The notes under the pieces: generated by a model
Seen by the model: the letters and a program-made list of their open reading frames with translations, nothing else
Told to the model about the DNA's origin: nothing
Database searches by the model: none
In this document: one piece after another, positions 1 to 5,993 of the stretch
How the letters are laid out: each line of letters opens with the position of its first letter
Numbering within the stretch: position 1 is the first letter of the stretch
Made by a program: the position numbers and the translations under genes
Assembly: GCA_023150215.1 (NCBI GenBank)
Contig: JAKLLJ010000089.1
Span: 1 to 11,002, forward strand
DNA length: 11,002 nucleotides
From: Thauera sp.
GTDB taxonomy: Bacteria > Pseudomonadota > Gammaproteobacteria > Burkholderiales > Rhodocyclaceae
Direction: 5' to 3'

Positions 1-135
1 AGCGGCAACCGGGGCGGCGGGTGCAGCGGCCGCCGGGGCAGCCGGCGCCTTGGCCGCAGTGCCGCTTTCGGAACCGCCACAGGCAGCCAGCAGGACAGAT
101 GCCGCAGCGGCGATCAGAAAGGGAAACTTGGTCAT
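1..135 (-). CDS. Lipoprotein, N-terminal part only (cut by left edge)
   Basis: The 45 visible codons begin with a short basic N-terminus (MTKF), a hydrophobic helix, and a lipobox LLAAC with the lipidated cysteine at residue 19, followed by GG. This is a Sec-exported, signal peptidase II processed lipoprotein. The +2 residue is Gly, not Asp, so the outer membrane is the expected location by the Lol rule. After the cysteine comes a long Ala/Pro-rich linker, as often tethers a periplasmic domain to the membrane. The ATG at 133-135 is preceded by GGAGAA about six bases upstream, which supports this start. The functional domain lies outside the window, so no role can be assigned. An FNR-like box upstream hints at expression under oxygen limitation. 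Confidence 0.8.
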   Translation of the reverse strand, partial: MTKFPFLIAAAASVLLAACGGSESGTAAKAPAAPAAAAPAAPVAA

Positions 136-190
136 CGATGTTCTCCGTAATGTCATGGTTCGTCGCGGAGGTGGTCCGCGAATGCACTGC

Positions 191-232
191 ACACTAGCCA
201 GAAAAACTCATGACGTGATTGATGGTGGTCAA
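191..232 (-). promoter_or_regulatory. FNR/DNR-like box and class II promoter for the lipoprotein gene
   Basis: TTGATGGTGGTCAA at 219-232 matches the FNR/ANR/DNR consensus TTGAT-N4-ATCAA at 9 of 10 positions. On the minus strand a weak -10 hexamer TAGTGT occupies 191-196. If transcription starts near 184, the box centre (225.5) falls at -41.5, the classical class II activating position. This leaves a leader of about 49 nt before the lipoprotein ATG. For trxC on the other strand no comparable -10 lies at the matching distance. The box is seen directly; use by an Fnr/Dnr protein is inference. Confidence 0.6.
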
Positions 233-263
233 TTCAAGACAAGATCCGGTGTGCCTTAGACAC

Positions 264-292
264 TTGATTACCCGGCTGCGCGCACGCATATC
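264..292 (+). promoter_or_regulatory. Possible sigma70 promoter of trxC
   Basis: TTGATT (264-269) and CATATC (287-292) are separated by 17 bp and would start transcription near 299, just ahead of the trxC Shine-Dalgarno sequence. The match to consensus is only moderate (4/6 and 3/6), so this is a tentative call. Confidence 0.3.
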
Positions 293-322
293 CGCACAAT
301 CTGACACCGTCCGGAGTCCACC

Positions 323-760
323 ATGTCCGTCCCCCTGCACCTGGTCTGCCCGCACTGCGCTGCGGTCAACCGCGTCCCCGCCGCCCGCCTCGCCGACGCC
401 CCCAGCTGCGGAAAGTGCGCCCGGCCGCTCTTCACCGGACACCCGGTCGAGCTCGACGCTGCACGCTTCGACCGCCACATCGGCCGCAACGATATCCCGG
501 TGCTGGTCGATTTCTGGGCGCCGTGGTGCGCCCCTTGCCGGCAGATGGCGCCTGCGTTCGCCCAGGCTGCCGGCATGCTTGAGCCCACGGTGCGCCTGGC
601 CAAGGTCGACACCGAGGCGCAGCAGGCACTGGCCGCGCGCTTCGGCATCCGCAGCATCCCAACCCTGGCGCTGTTCCGCGGCGGCCGCGAGATCGCCCGC
701 CAGGCCGGCGCGATGGGCGCGGCCGACATCGCGCGCTGGGTGAAGGGCCACGCCGGTTGA
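323..760 (+). CDS. trxC: Thioredoxin 2 (zinc-binding thioredoxin)
   Basis: This 145-residue protein is a dithiol-disulfide oxidoreductase of the cytoplasm. It has the two-part layout of E. coli thioredoxin 2: an N-terminal zinc ribbon with CPHC (C9, C12) and CGKC (C29, C32), then a thioredoxin fold. The active site is FWAPWCAPC with redox cysteines C69 and C72, and the cis-proline is P113 in RFGIRSIPT. The active site reads WCAPC where E. coli has WCGPC. Length matches the family (about 140 residues). The ATG at 323 follows GGAG (313-316) with a 6-nt spacer. It stands alone, divergent from the lipoprotein gene and convergent with the methyltransferase. In E. coli trxC belongs to the oxidative-stress response; no OxyR site was recognised here. 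Confidence 0.95.
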   Translation: MSVPLHLVCPHCAAVNRVPAARLADAPSCGKCARPLFTGHPVELDAARFDRHIGRNDIPVLVDFWAPWCAPCRQMAPAFAQAAGMLEPTVRLAKVDTEAQQALAARFGIRSIPTLALFRGGREIARQAGAMGAADIARWVKGHAG

Positions 761-866
761 GCGCGCGGTCGACAGCGAGATTCCATCAGGCGCCACGACG
801 TCGCCACCGGCACGGCCCCGACGGCTCAGCCACGGCCCCACAGACCAGACCGGGCAAGCACGGACG

Positions 867-1493
867 CTAGCCGACACGCGCTGCCACCGCCACGAAGCCG
901 CCCTCGCCGTAGCCCGGGCGGGCGGGCTCGATCGCGGCCGGATCGCCGCAGGTCAGCGTCTGTGCCCATGCCTCGACGACGAACCCCGCGCGCTCGAGCA
1001 GCGCGCCGACCTCCACGGCGCTGTAAAAATGCGCGTCGCGATAGAACGCGCTCTCGGCACTGCGAGCCGCGTACTCGCGTCCGAGCGGACTGGCGCGGTC
1101 GATGAAGCCGATCACCAGTCGTCCGCCCGGGCGCAGCACGCGTTTGGCTTCAGCGAGGAGGTGCGGCGGTGACTCGACGAAACAGAGCGTGGTCACCGCG
1201 AGCGCATGGTCGAAGCTCGCCCTGGCAAAAGGCAGCGCCTCGGCACGCCCGCGCACTACGTCCACCCCGCGAGCGGCGGCGAGCACGAGCATCGCCGCGG
1301 CCGGATCGACGCCCGTGGCAATGCCCAGCGGCGCCGCGAAGCGCCCTCCGCCCACGCCGATCTCCAACCCGCGCCCGCCGCAAGGAACGAGGGCGCGCAG
1401 CGCGAGCAGCTCGGAGAAGTAGGCAACGCGGTGACGTTCGAACCATTCGTCATAGCGTGCGGCGTTGGCATCGAAGACTTCACTGGTGGCCAT
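867..1493 (-). CDS. Class I SAM-dependent methyltransferase (Methyltransf_11 type)
   Basis: This 208-residue Rossmann-fold protein has the SAM-binding motif I GLEIGVGGGRFA (residues 42-53), an acidic residue after strand 2 in TGVDPAAAML (D63), the AEALPF segment typical of motif II, and VLRPGGRLVIGF as the post-motif. These mark a small-molecule methyltransferase of the UbiE-like superfamily, but nothing in the sequence fixes the substrate. The C-terminal GYGEGGFVAVAA strand is common in this group. The ATG at 1493 has a good GGGAGGGG Shine-Dalgarno about ten bases upstream. It lies 172 bp downstream of the thioesterase on the same strand, so shared transcription is possible but not shown. 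The gap of 106 bp to the convergent trxC holds no convincing terminator hairpin with a T-run. Confidence 0.85.
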   Translation of the reverse strand: MATSEVFDANAARYDEWFERHRVAYFSELLALRALVPCGGRGLEIGVGGGRFAAPLGIATGVDPAAAMLVLAAARGVDVVRGRAEALPFARASFDHALAVTTLCFVESPPHLLAEAKRVLRPGGRLVIGFIDRASPLGREYAARSAESAFYRDAHFYSAVEVGALLERAGFVVEAWAQTLTCGDPAAIEPARPGYGEGGFVAVAARVG

Positions 1494-1665
1494 GTCTGCA
1501 AACCCCTCCCGCGGCGCGATCGCCTGTGCGACGCCCTACTGCAGTGCTCTTTCCGGCGCCCCGTTATCGGCTCGCGCCGCACCTGCAAAAATGACTGCGC
1601 TTGCGGAAACTTCGCGCGCTGCGCGCTGATTCACGTAGCGCATTCGGAACAAGGTGGCATTGCCT

Positions 1666-2478
1666 TCAAGCTGCCGCGATCGTGCGCTTGGTGCGGAATT
1701 CGTCCACCGCGACGTAGGTCAGGCGTGCCTCGGTCACCTTGACCACCACCGGGTTCTCGGGGTGGCGCTCGGCGAAGACCTCGACCTCGACCGTGATCGA
1801 GGTACGGCCGACACGCACGATCTCGGCGTGGAAGCTGACGATGTCACCGACCGACACCGGCTGCTTGAACACGAAGGAATCCACCGCCACGGTGGCGACC
1901 TTCGAGCGCGCGAGGGCGATCGCCGGCACTGCACCGGCAATGTCCACCATCGACATGATCCAGCCACCGAAAACGTCACCCGAGGGGTTCAGATCTGCCG
2001 GCATCGGCATCACCCGCAGCACCAGCTCCTTGTCGGATGGCGACTGCAGGCCGCCCGGCGGCAGCACCGCTGCGGGGCCCACCGCGCGCTTGCGCCCGTC
2101 GCGATCGACGGCGACGTAGGTCATCCGTGCCTCGGTCACCTTGACCACCACCGGAGCGGCCGGATTGCGTTCGGCGAACACATGCACATCGACCGCGATC
2201 GACGAGTTGCCGACGTGGACGACGTCGGCATGGAAGCTGACCAGGTCGCCCACCGATACCGGCTGCTTGAACACGAAGGAATTGACCGCCATGGTGACCA
2301 CGTGCGAACGCGCACGACGGATCGCCGGCAGCGCGGCGGCGATGTCGACCATCGACATCACCCAGCCGCCGAACACGTCGCCGGAGGGGTTTAGATCGGC
2401 CGGCATCGGCATGATGCGCAGTGCCGGTTCGCCGGCAGGCGGCGCCAGCAGGGCGGCGGGACTGGAAGATGCGGCCAT
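1666..2478 (-). CDS. Tandem double-hotdog acyl-CoA thioesterase (YciA/ACOT type)
   Basis: The 270-residue protein consists of two YciA-like hotdog thioesterase domains, residues about 20-133 and 154-267, joined by a Pro/Gly-rich linker. The halves align without gaps at an offset of 134 residues and are about 75% identical by manual count. Both hold the motif PADLNPSGDVFGGW with the presumed catalytic Asp (D34 and D168) and nearby Asn (N30 and N164), and both hold the KVTEAR and TYVAVD segments. The family hydrolyses acyl-CoA to free acid and CoA in the cytoplasm. Bacterial YciA is normally one domain per chain, so this resembles the fused layout of animal ACOT7. The ATG at 2478 has GGAG seven bases upstream. 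Reading upstream in frame to longer starts would run into the regulator gene, so the short start is chosen. Acyl specificity is unknown. Confidence 0.9.
   Translation of the reverse strand: MAASSSPAALLAPPAGEPALRIMPMPADLNPSGDVFGGWVMSMVDIAAALPAIRRARSHVVTMAVNSFVFKQPVSVGDLVSFHADVVHVGNSSIAVDVHVFAERNPAAPVVVKVTEARMTYVAVDRDGRKRAVGPAAVLPPGGLQSPSDKELVLRVMPMPADLNPSGDVFGGWIMSMVDIAGAVPAIALARSKVATVAVDSFVFKQPVSVGDIVSFHAEIVRVGRTSITVEVEVFAERHPENPVVVKVTEARLTYVAVDEFRTKRTIAAA
1693..2421 (-). repeat. Intragenic tandem duplication (two 342-bp units at 402-bp offset)
   Basis: The segments 1678-2019 and 2080-2421 code for the two hotdog domains and are in register at 402 bp. Long stretches are nearly identical in DNA as well as protein, for example the run encoding SFVFKQPVSVGD and that encoding MPADLNPSGDVFGGW. 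Both copies are in frame and intact. Confidence 0.85.
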
Positions 2479-2550
2479 TCGGGGGCTCCGTGAAAGGGTC
2501 GGGGGAAGGCCTCGATCATGCCAAGAAAGCTCGGCGCGGTGTGGGCGGCC

Positions 2551-2565
2551 GCGGGCGACGCCCGC
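2551..2565. other. GC hairpin in the gap between regulator and thioesterase genes
   Basis: GCGGGC-GAC-GCCCGC forms a perfect 6-bp stem in the 103-bp gap downstream of the regulator stop (2582). No T-run follows on either strand, so it is not a standard intrinsic terminator. It may be an RNA-processing or pause element, or chance in GC-rich DNA. Confidence 0.25.
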
Positions 2566-2581
2566 CGGAGCTGCTGCGCAC

Positions 2582-4048
2582 TCAGCGCGCGAGGCGCTCG
2601 AACAGCTTGACCACCGTATTGGTGTAACGCAGCAGGCGTTCGCCCTCCTCGAGCACCGAACGCACGCGGCCGCTACGATGAGGCTGGCGGATCGCAGGGT
2701 CGAGCGAGGCGATGAAGCGCGACCACAGCGCCGAGGTCGCCTCGATCTGCGCGACCAGCTCGGGCAGCTCGCCGGCATTCTCCAGCAACAGGCGCTGGTT
2801 GTGCTCGAAGGCCCGGCACGACGCCGCGATCTGCGGCTGCGCCCGGTCGGGGCAGCCCTCGAAGCCTTCGAACAGGAAAAACTTGGCCACGCGCTGCGAC
2901 AGCATGCGGTTGCGACCGGCGATGTTGACCATGTAGAGACTGCCCGAGGCATTGAATCCGCCGGCCACGGCATTGAGAAAGTCGGCTGCGGTGATGAAGT
3001 CCTCGCTCAGTTGCAGCACCTTCGCTGCCGCAGCGGGCACGCGCTCGGCCACGGTCAACGCCGCGCGGTACTCGGCCCACACCCGGCCGACCTCCTCCAG
3101 CGCCTCACCGAGCTCCGGGGCGAGGCTGGCCCCCTGCAGCACGGCGAGGCTGCGCTCGAACTCGGCGATCGTCTGGCGCAGCCGGGCCTGCATCTCGACC
3201 GGCGCGACCCCATGGCCGATCAGCACCCAGTCGATCGCGTGGCGCTGCGCGAGCAGGCGCAGCCCGCCGCACAGGTTGACCAATTCACCGACCGACATCG
3301 CCTCGTCGCGGCGCGCCCCCTTGTTGCGGCGCGCAAAGCTCAACCGCTGCGGCTGCTCGCCGGCTCCGGTGTCAAGCAGGGCGGCGTGCTGGATGTGAAC
3401 CAGGCGCTTGTCGACCACGATCACGCCCTTGTCGGCGAGCTCGCGCAGACTGCGCGAAAAGGCCTCGGGGGTGATGCCGATGCGCGCGGCAAGCACCTTC
3501 TTGGTCGCCGCCAGCTCGACCGTGGTCTCGCCGGCCAGACCCAGGCTGCCGCCCGCGCGCTCGACCAGGTGGTCGAGGATGCGCTGCGCGCTGGTGCGGC
3601 TGGAGTGCCGGCCGGCGACGTCGAACTCGACCTCGCACAGGCGCTCAGCCACCGCCTGCAACAGGCGGCGGCTGAGCGCGAGGCTGCGCCCGGCAAGCTC
3701 GCGCAGCACGCGGGCGTCGAGCGCGAGCAGTTCGCAGGCGCTCACGGTCTCACAACCGGATTCGTGGCGGGCGGCCCCGAAGAACTCACCGCAGCCGAGC
3801 AGCTGCGGGGTATGGACGAGCTCGACGACCTTGCGCGCATCGCCATCGAGTTCGCGAAAACGCAGCACAGTGCCGCTGCACAGCACGAAAACCTCGTCGA
3901 AGGGCGCGCCACAGGCGTTGACCAGGGTGCGCGGCCCCATTTCGAGCACGCGCGCGGCGCCCGCAAGCTCGGCGAGCTGCGCCGCCGGCAAGCCGGCGAA
4001 CAGCGGCACGGCGGCGAGGCGGGCGCGCACGAGGCGAGCCGCGTTCAC
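2582..4048 (-). CDS. Crp/Fnr-family regulator fused to PilJ/NarX-like sensor repeats
   Basis: The 488-residue protein starts with a Crp-like sensor barrel (about 10-125) and dimer helix, then a Crp-type winged helix (about 152-222) whose recognition helix TPEAFSRSLREL has E195, S198 and R199 in the ExxSR arrangement of FNR. The CRP cAMP-binding pattern is not seen around GEFFGAARHESG (87-98), and there is no N-terminal FNR cysteine cluster, so neither cAMP nor an FNR iron-sulfur centre is likely. The remaining 260 residues are helical and contain two related motifs, VNLCGGLRLLAQR (257-269) and VNIAGRNRMLSQR (374-386), typical of PilJ N-terminal domains and similar to the NarX nitrate-binding P-box. 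No membrane segment is present. The start is GTG, 18 bp after the transporter stop. Ligand, targets and sign of control are unknown. Confidence 0.85.
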   Translation of the reverse strand: MNAARLVRARLAAVPLFAGLPAAQLAELAGAARVLEMGPRTLVNACGAPFDEVFVLCSGTVLRFRELDGDARKVVELVHTPQLLGCGEFFGAARHESGCETVSACELLALDARVLRELAGRSLALSRRLLQAVAERLCEVEFDVAGRHSSRTSAQRILDHLVERAGGSLGLAGETTVELAATKKVLAARIGITPEAFSRSLRELADKGVIVVDKRLVHIQHAALLDTGAGEQPQRLSFARRNKGARRDEAMSVGELVNLCGGLRLLAQRHAIDWVLIGHGVAPVEMQARLRQTIAEFERSLAVLQGASLAPELGEALEEVGRVWAEYRAALTVAERVPAAAAKVLQLSEDFITAADFLNAVAGGFNASGSLYMVNIAGRNRMLSQRVAKFFLFEGFEGCPDRAQPQIAASCRAFEHNQRLLLENAGELPELVAQIEATSALWSRFIASLDPAIRQPHRSGRVRSVLEEGERLLRYTNTVVKLFERLAR

Positions 4049-4066
4049 GGACGCCCCCAGGGGGGT
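4049..4066 (-). promoter_or_regulatory. Transporter-regulator junction: G/C palindrome overlapping the regulator's ribosome binding site
   Basis: The 18 bases between the transporter TGA (4067-4069) and the regulator GTG (4046-4048) read, on the minus strand, ACCCCCCTGGGGGCGTCC. The G5 tract sits five bases before the GTG and can act as a Shine-Dalgarno sequence using a G-U pair. The C6 tract just before it is complementary and could mask it. This arrangement suggests translational coupling to the transporter, which is inference. Confidence 0.4.
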
Positions 4067-5428
4067 TCAGTCGAGTTCCATCTTGCCGGTCTCGGCAGCG
4101 AAAGCAAGGTTCTTCTCCTCATCCGGCCCGTGCACCGCACTGCGGCCCACCATCGAGATCGCCAGGCCGGCGATCGCACCCGGAATCGCAAAGGCGAGGA
4201 AGTTCATGTGCAGCTCGAGCCCGGCCGCCAGCAGCGTACCACCAAGCACGGGACCGAGGATCGCGCCCAGGCGGCCGACGCCTGACGCCCAGCCGATACC
4301 GGTGGACCGGCTCGCCAGCGGATAGAACTGCGCAACGTAGGCGTAGAGCAGGATCTGCGTCCCGATCGTGCATGCACCGGCGACCGCCACCAACAGATAC
4401 AGCACGAACATCGAGCTCTTGATGCCAAGCAGGCTGATCGACACCGCGGCGACCACGAACATCAGGGTGATCACGCGGCGCAGGTGGAAACGGTCGGCAA
4501 CCCAGCCACCGCCGATCGCGCCGAAGATGGCACCGAAGTTGAGCACGAGCAGGAAGCTCAGGCTGGAGCCGAGCGGGTAGCCGGCCTGGTTCATCAGCTT
4601 GGGCAGCCAGGAACCGAGCGCATACACCATCAGCAGGCAGCAGAAGAAGGACAGCCAGAACATCAGCGTCGACACCAGGCGTCCCTCGGTGAACAGCGAC
4701 ACCAGCGGCACGCTCTTGCCCTTGCCGGTCGGCATGTGGAAACGGTCGCCCGGCTGCGGCACATAGCTCGGCTCGACGCGACTGAGCATCTTCGCAGCTT
4801 CCTCGTTGCGGCCGGCCTGGACCAGGAAGCCGACCGATTCGGGCAGGAACTTCCAGATCAGCGGCAGCAGCAGCAGGGGAATGCCGGCGATCCAGAACAC
4901 CGGCTGCCAGCCATAGACCGGGATCAGGGTCATGCCGATGAAGGCCGACAGCATGCCGCCCACCGAATAGCCGCTGAACATGATCGCGACCAGGGTGCTG
5001 CGGATCCGCTTGGGCGAGTACTCCGTCATCAGCGCGACCACGTTCGGCATCACGCCGCCGATGCCCAGGCCGGCGATGAAGCGACAGATGCCGAATTCCC
5101 AGGGGTTGCGGGCATATCCGTTGAGGAAGGTCATGCCGCTGAAGATCAGCACGCAGATCATGATCGTCTTGCGGCGGCCGATCTTGTCGGACAGCGGGCC
5201 GAAGAACAGCGCACCGAACATCATGCCGAACAGGGCATAGCTGCCGAGCGCGCCCGCCTCGAGCGGCGAAAGCTGCCACTCGGCCATCAACTTGGGCAGC
5301 ACGACGCCATAGATGATCAGGTCGTAGCCGTCGAAGATGATGATGAGCGCGCACCACAACAGCACGGTCCAGTGAAAACGGTTGAATCGAGCATCGTCAA
5401 TCGTCTTGTGCACATCCAGGGTTCTCAC
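4067..5428 (-). CDS. MFS transporter, aromatic acid:H+ symporter (AAHS) type
   Basis: This 453-residue inner-membrane protein has about 12 hydrophobic segments and a long central loop (about 200-245). The first transmembrane helix carries DGYD (33-36), a hallmark of the AAHS family (PcaK, BenK, MhpT), and the loop between helices 2 and 3 carries the MFS motif A as GPLSDKIGRRK (77-87). Helix 4 has R116 in CRFIAGLGIGG. The family imports aromatic acids such as benzoate, hydroxybenzoates or hydroxyphenylpropionate with protons. The exact substrate cannot be read from sequence. The GTG at 5428 is chosen because GGAG lies seven bases upstream (5436-5439) and the N-terminus then fits the family. 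The in-frame TTG at 5596 would add 56 residues of low-complexity, non-family sequence. It is divergent from the catabolic operon and has its own activator-type promoter. Confidence 0.9.
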   Translation of the reverse strand: MRTLDVHKTIDDARFNRFHWTVLLWCALIIIFDGYDLIIYGVVLPKLMAEWQLSPLEAGALGSYALFGMMFGALFFGPLSDKIGRRKTIMICVLIFSGMTFLNGYARNPWEFGICRFIAGLGIGGVMPNVVALMTEYSPKRIRSTLVAIMFSGYSVGGMLSAFIGMTLIPVYGWQPVFWIAGIPLLLLPLIWKFLPESVGFLVQAGRNEEAAKMLSRVEPSYVPQPGDRFHMPTGKGKSVPLVSLFTEGRLVSTLMFWLSFFCCLLMVYALGSWLPKLMNQAGYPLGSSLSFLLVLNFGAIFGAIGGGWVADRFHLRRVITLMFVVAAVSISLLGIKSSMFVLYLLVAVAGACTIGTQILLYAYVAQFYPLASRSTGIGWASGVGRLGAILGPVLGGTLLAAGLELHMNFLAFAIPGAIAGLAISMVGRSAVHGPDEEKNLAFAAETGKMELD

Positions 5429-5634
5429 GATACGGCTCCGGCTTTGTTTGGAAATCTTGCGTGGGGAGGGCGCTGGCGCCCCGATGGTGTTCTTCGCAGG
5501 CCGTTGCGAAGCGCTGCCGGCACGGCCGGTGCGCTGCAGCGCGCGGCGATCGATCGGCTCGATCCGGCACTCGCGCAGGCATGGATCGCTCTGCAAAAGG
5601 CCTGCAGGTCGTCAGGTTATGGGGCGATCACCAC
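5429..5634 (-). other. Long untranslated leader of the transporter gene
   Basis: About 175-200 nt separate the predicted promoter from the GTG. No supported gene lies here. A small hairpin GGGCG-CTGG-CGCCC is at 5468-5481. The leader is open in the transporter frame back to TTG 5596, but without a ribosome binding site or family-like sequence. No known riboswitch was recognised. Confidence 0.4.
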
Positions 5635-5677
5635 TATCAATATCCAGCTTGTGCACGATCGATATCCAGTTTCTGCA
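5635..5677 (-). promoter_or_regulatory. XylS/BenR/AntR-type tandem activator sites and -35 box of the transporter promoter
   Basis: Read on the minus strand, TGCAGAAACTGGATA (5663-5677) and TGCACAAGCTGGATA (5641-5655) both match exactly the TGCA-N6-GGNTA motif known for XylS-subfamily AraC regulators. They are direct repeats with a 22-bp period, close to the 21 bp at the TOL Pm promoter. The hexamer TTGATA (5635-5640, 5/6 to the -35 consensus) directly follows the proximal repeat, as expected for an activator contacting RNA polymerase. No clear -10 is seen; TAACCT (5614-5619) at a 15-bp spacer is the best candidate. The sites point at the transporter gene. The regulator itself is not in the window. 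Confidence 0.7.
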
Positions 5678-5748
5678 CACCCCGTTTTCACCCCGGGAAA
5701 TTCGGCTAGTCTGCTTGCAGGCCAATGCCGCGCGGATGCGCTGCGCCT

Positions 5749-5761
5749 GGCACGGAGTGCC
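5749..5761. other. Small perfect hairpin in the divergent intergenic region
   Basis: GGCAC-GGA-GTGCC forms a 5-bp stem with 3-nt loop between the two predicted promoters. It has no T-run. It may be chance or a protein-binding dyad. Confidence 0.2.
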
Positions 5762-5798
5762 GCAGGACGACGGAGAAGGCGCATTTTTCGTCCGGCGC

Positions 5799-5854
5799 TT
5801 GCGGAAGAATAAAATCTCGAGTATAAAATCTCGAGATTTGCGTATAATCTCGCG
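5799..5854 (+). promoter_or_regulatory. Promoter-operator of the meta-cleavage operon with three AATCTCG boxes
   Basis: A locally AT-rich island in GC-rich DNA holds the 13-bp direct repeat ATAAAATCTCGAG at 5809-5821 and 5823-5835 (14-bp period) and a third partial copy at 5844-5852. The second copy is part of a perfect 14-bp palindrome, AAATCTCGAGATTT (5826-5839). Two -10 elements are possible: TATAAA (5822-5827), 17 bp after TTGCGG (5799-5804), and a perfect TATAAT (5843-5848) without a good -35. The boxes overlap both -10 elements, which suits a repressor or an activator that replaces the -35. The binding protein is not identified. Confidence 0.65.
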
Positions 5855-5875
5855 CTGCAGCAAACCCCCTGCAGC
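5854..5875 (+). other. Hairpin at the predicted 5' end of the operon transcript
   Basis: GCTGCAG (5854-5860) and CTGCAGC (5869-5875) form a 7-bp stem around an 8-nt loop, starting about where transcription from TATAAT would begin. Such 5' hairpins often stabilise mRNA; the function here is inference. Confidence 0.35.
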
Positions 5876-5993
5876 CGGAAGCACCCGCAGCATTGGCAAC
5901 AAGCGGCTCGAACCTGCTGGCGAGTCGTATCGAGGAAAGCGGCCGCCGAACCGCGTCTGGCAACCCGACCCACTACCTGAGGACACATCGAGC

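Noticed and set aside
761..866. Bidirectional terminator between trxC and the methyltransferase
   Set aside because: Only a 4-bp GGCG/CGCC stem was seen and no T- or A-run. The direct repeat CACGGCCCC has no evident meaning.
1595..1630. Possible terminator downstream of the thioesterase (alternating GCGC tracts with T5 further on)
   Set aside because: The GC tracts are self-complementary with no proper loop, and the T-run does not directly follow a stem.
2141..4285. Plus-strand open frame of 714 codons opposite the regulator gene
   Set aside because: Its product is rich in Arg, His, Gln and Ala without any domain. It lies antisense to a clear Crp/Fnr-PilJ protein and is a mirror effect of GC-rich codon use.
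5429..5596. Extension of the transporter to the TTG at 5596
   Set aside because: The extra 56 residues do not resemble an AAHS N-terminus, and the GTG at 5428 has a well-spaced GGAG.
5747..5764. Possible sigma-54 promoter (CTGGCACGGAGTGCCGCA)
   Set aside because: The -24 part is good, but the -12 GC is shifted by one base and the TT of TTGC is missing. The match is better explained by a small dyad.
5382..5993. N-terminal extension of the semialdehyde dehydrogenase frame back to 5382
   Set aside because: It would translate the promoter boxes and the divergent control region, and the family N-terminus and Shine-Dalgarno fit the ATG at 5994.
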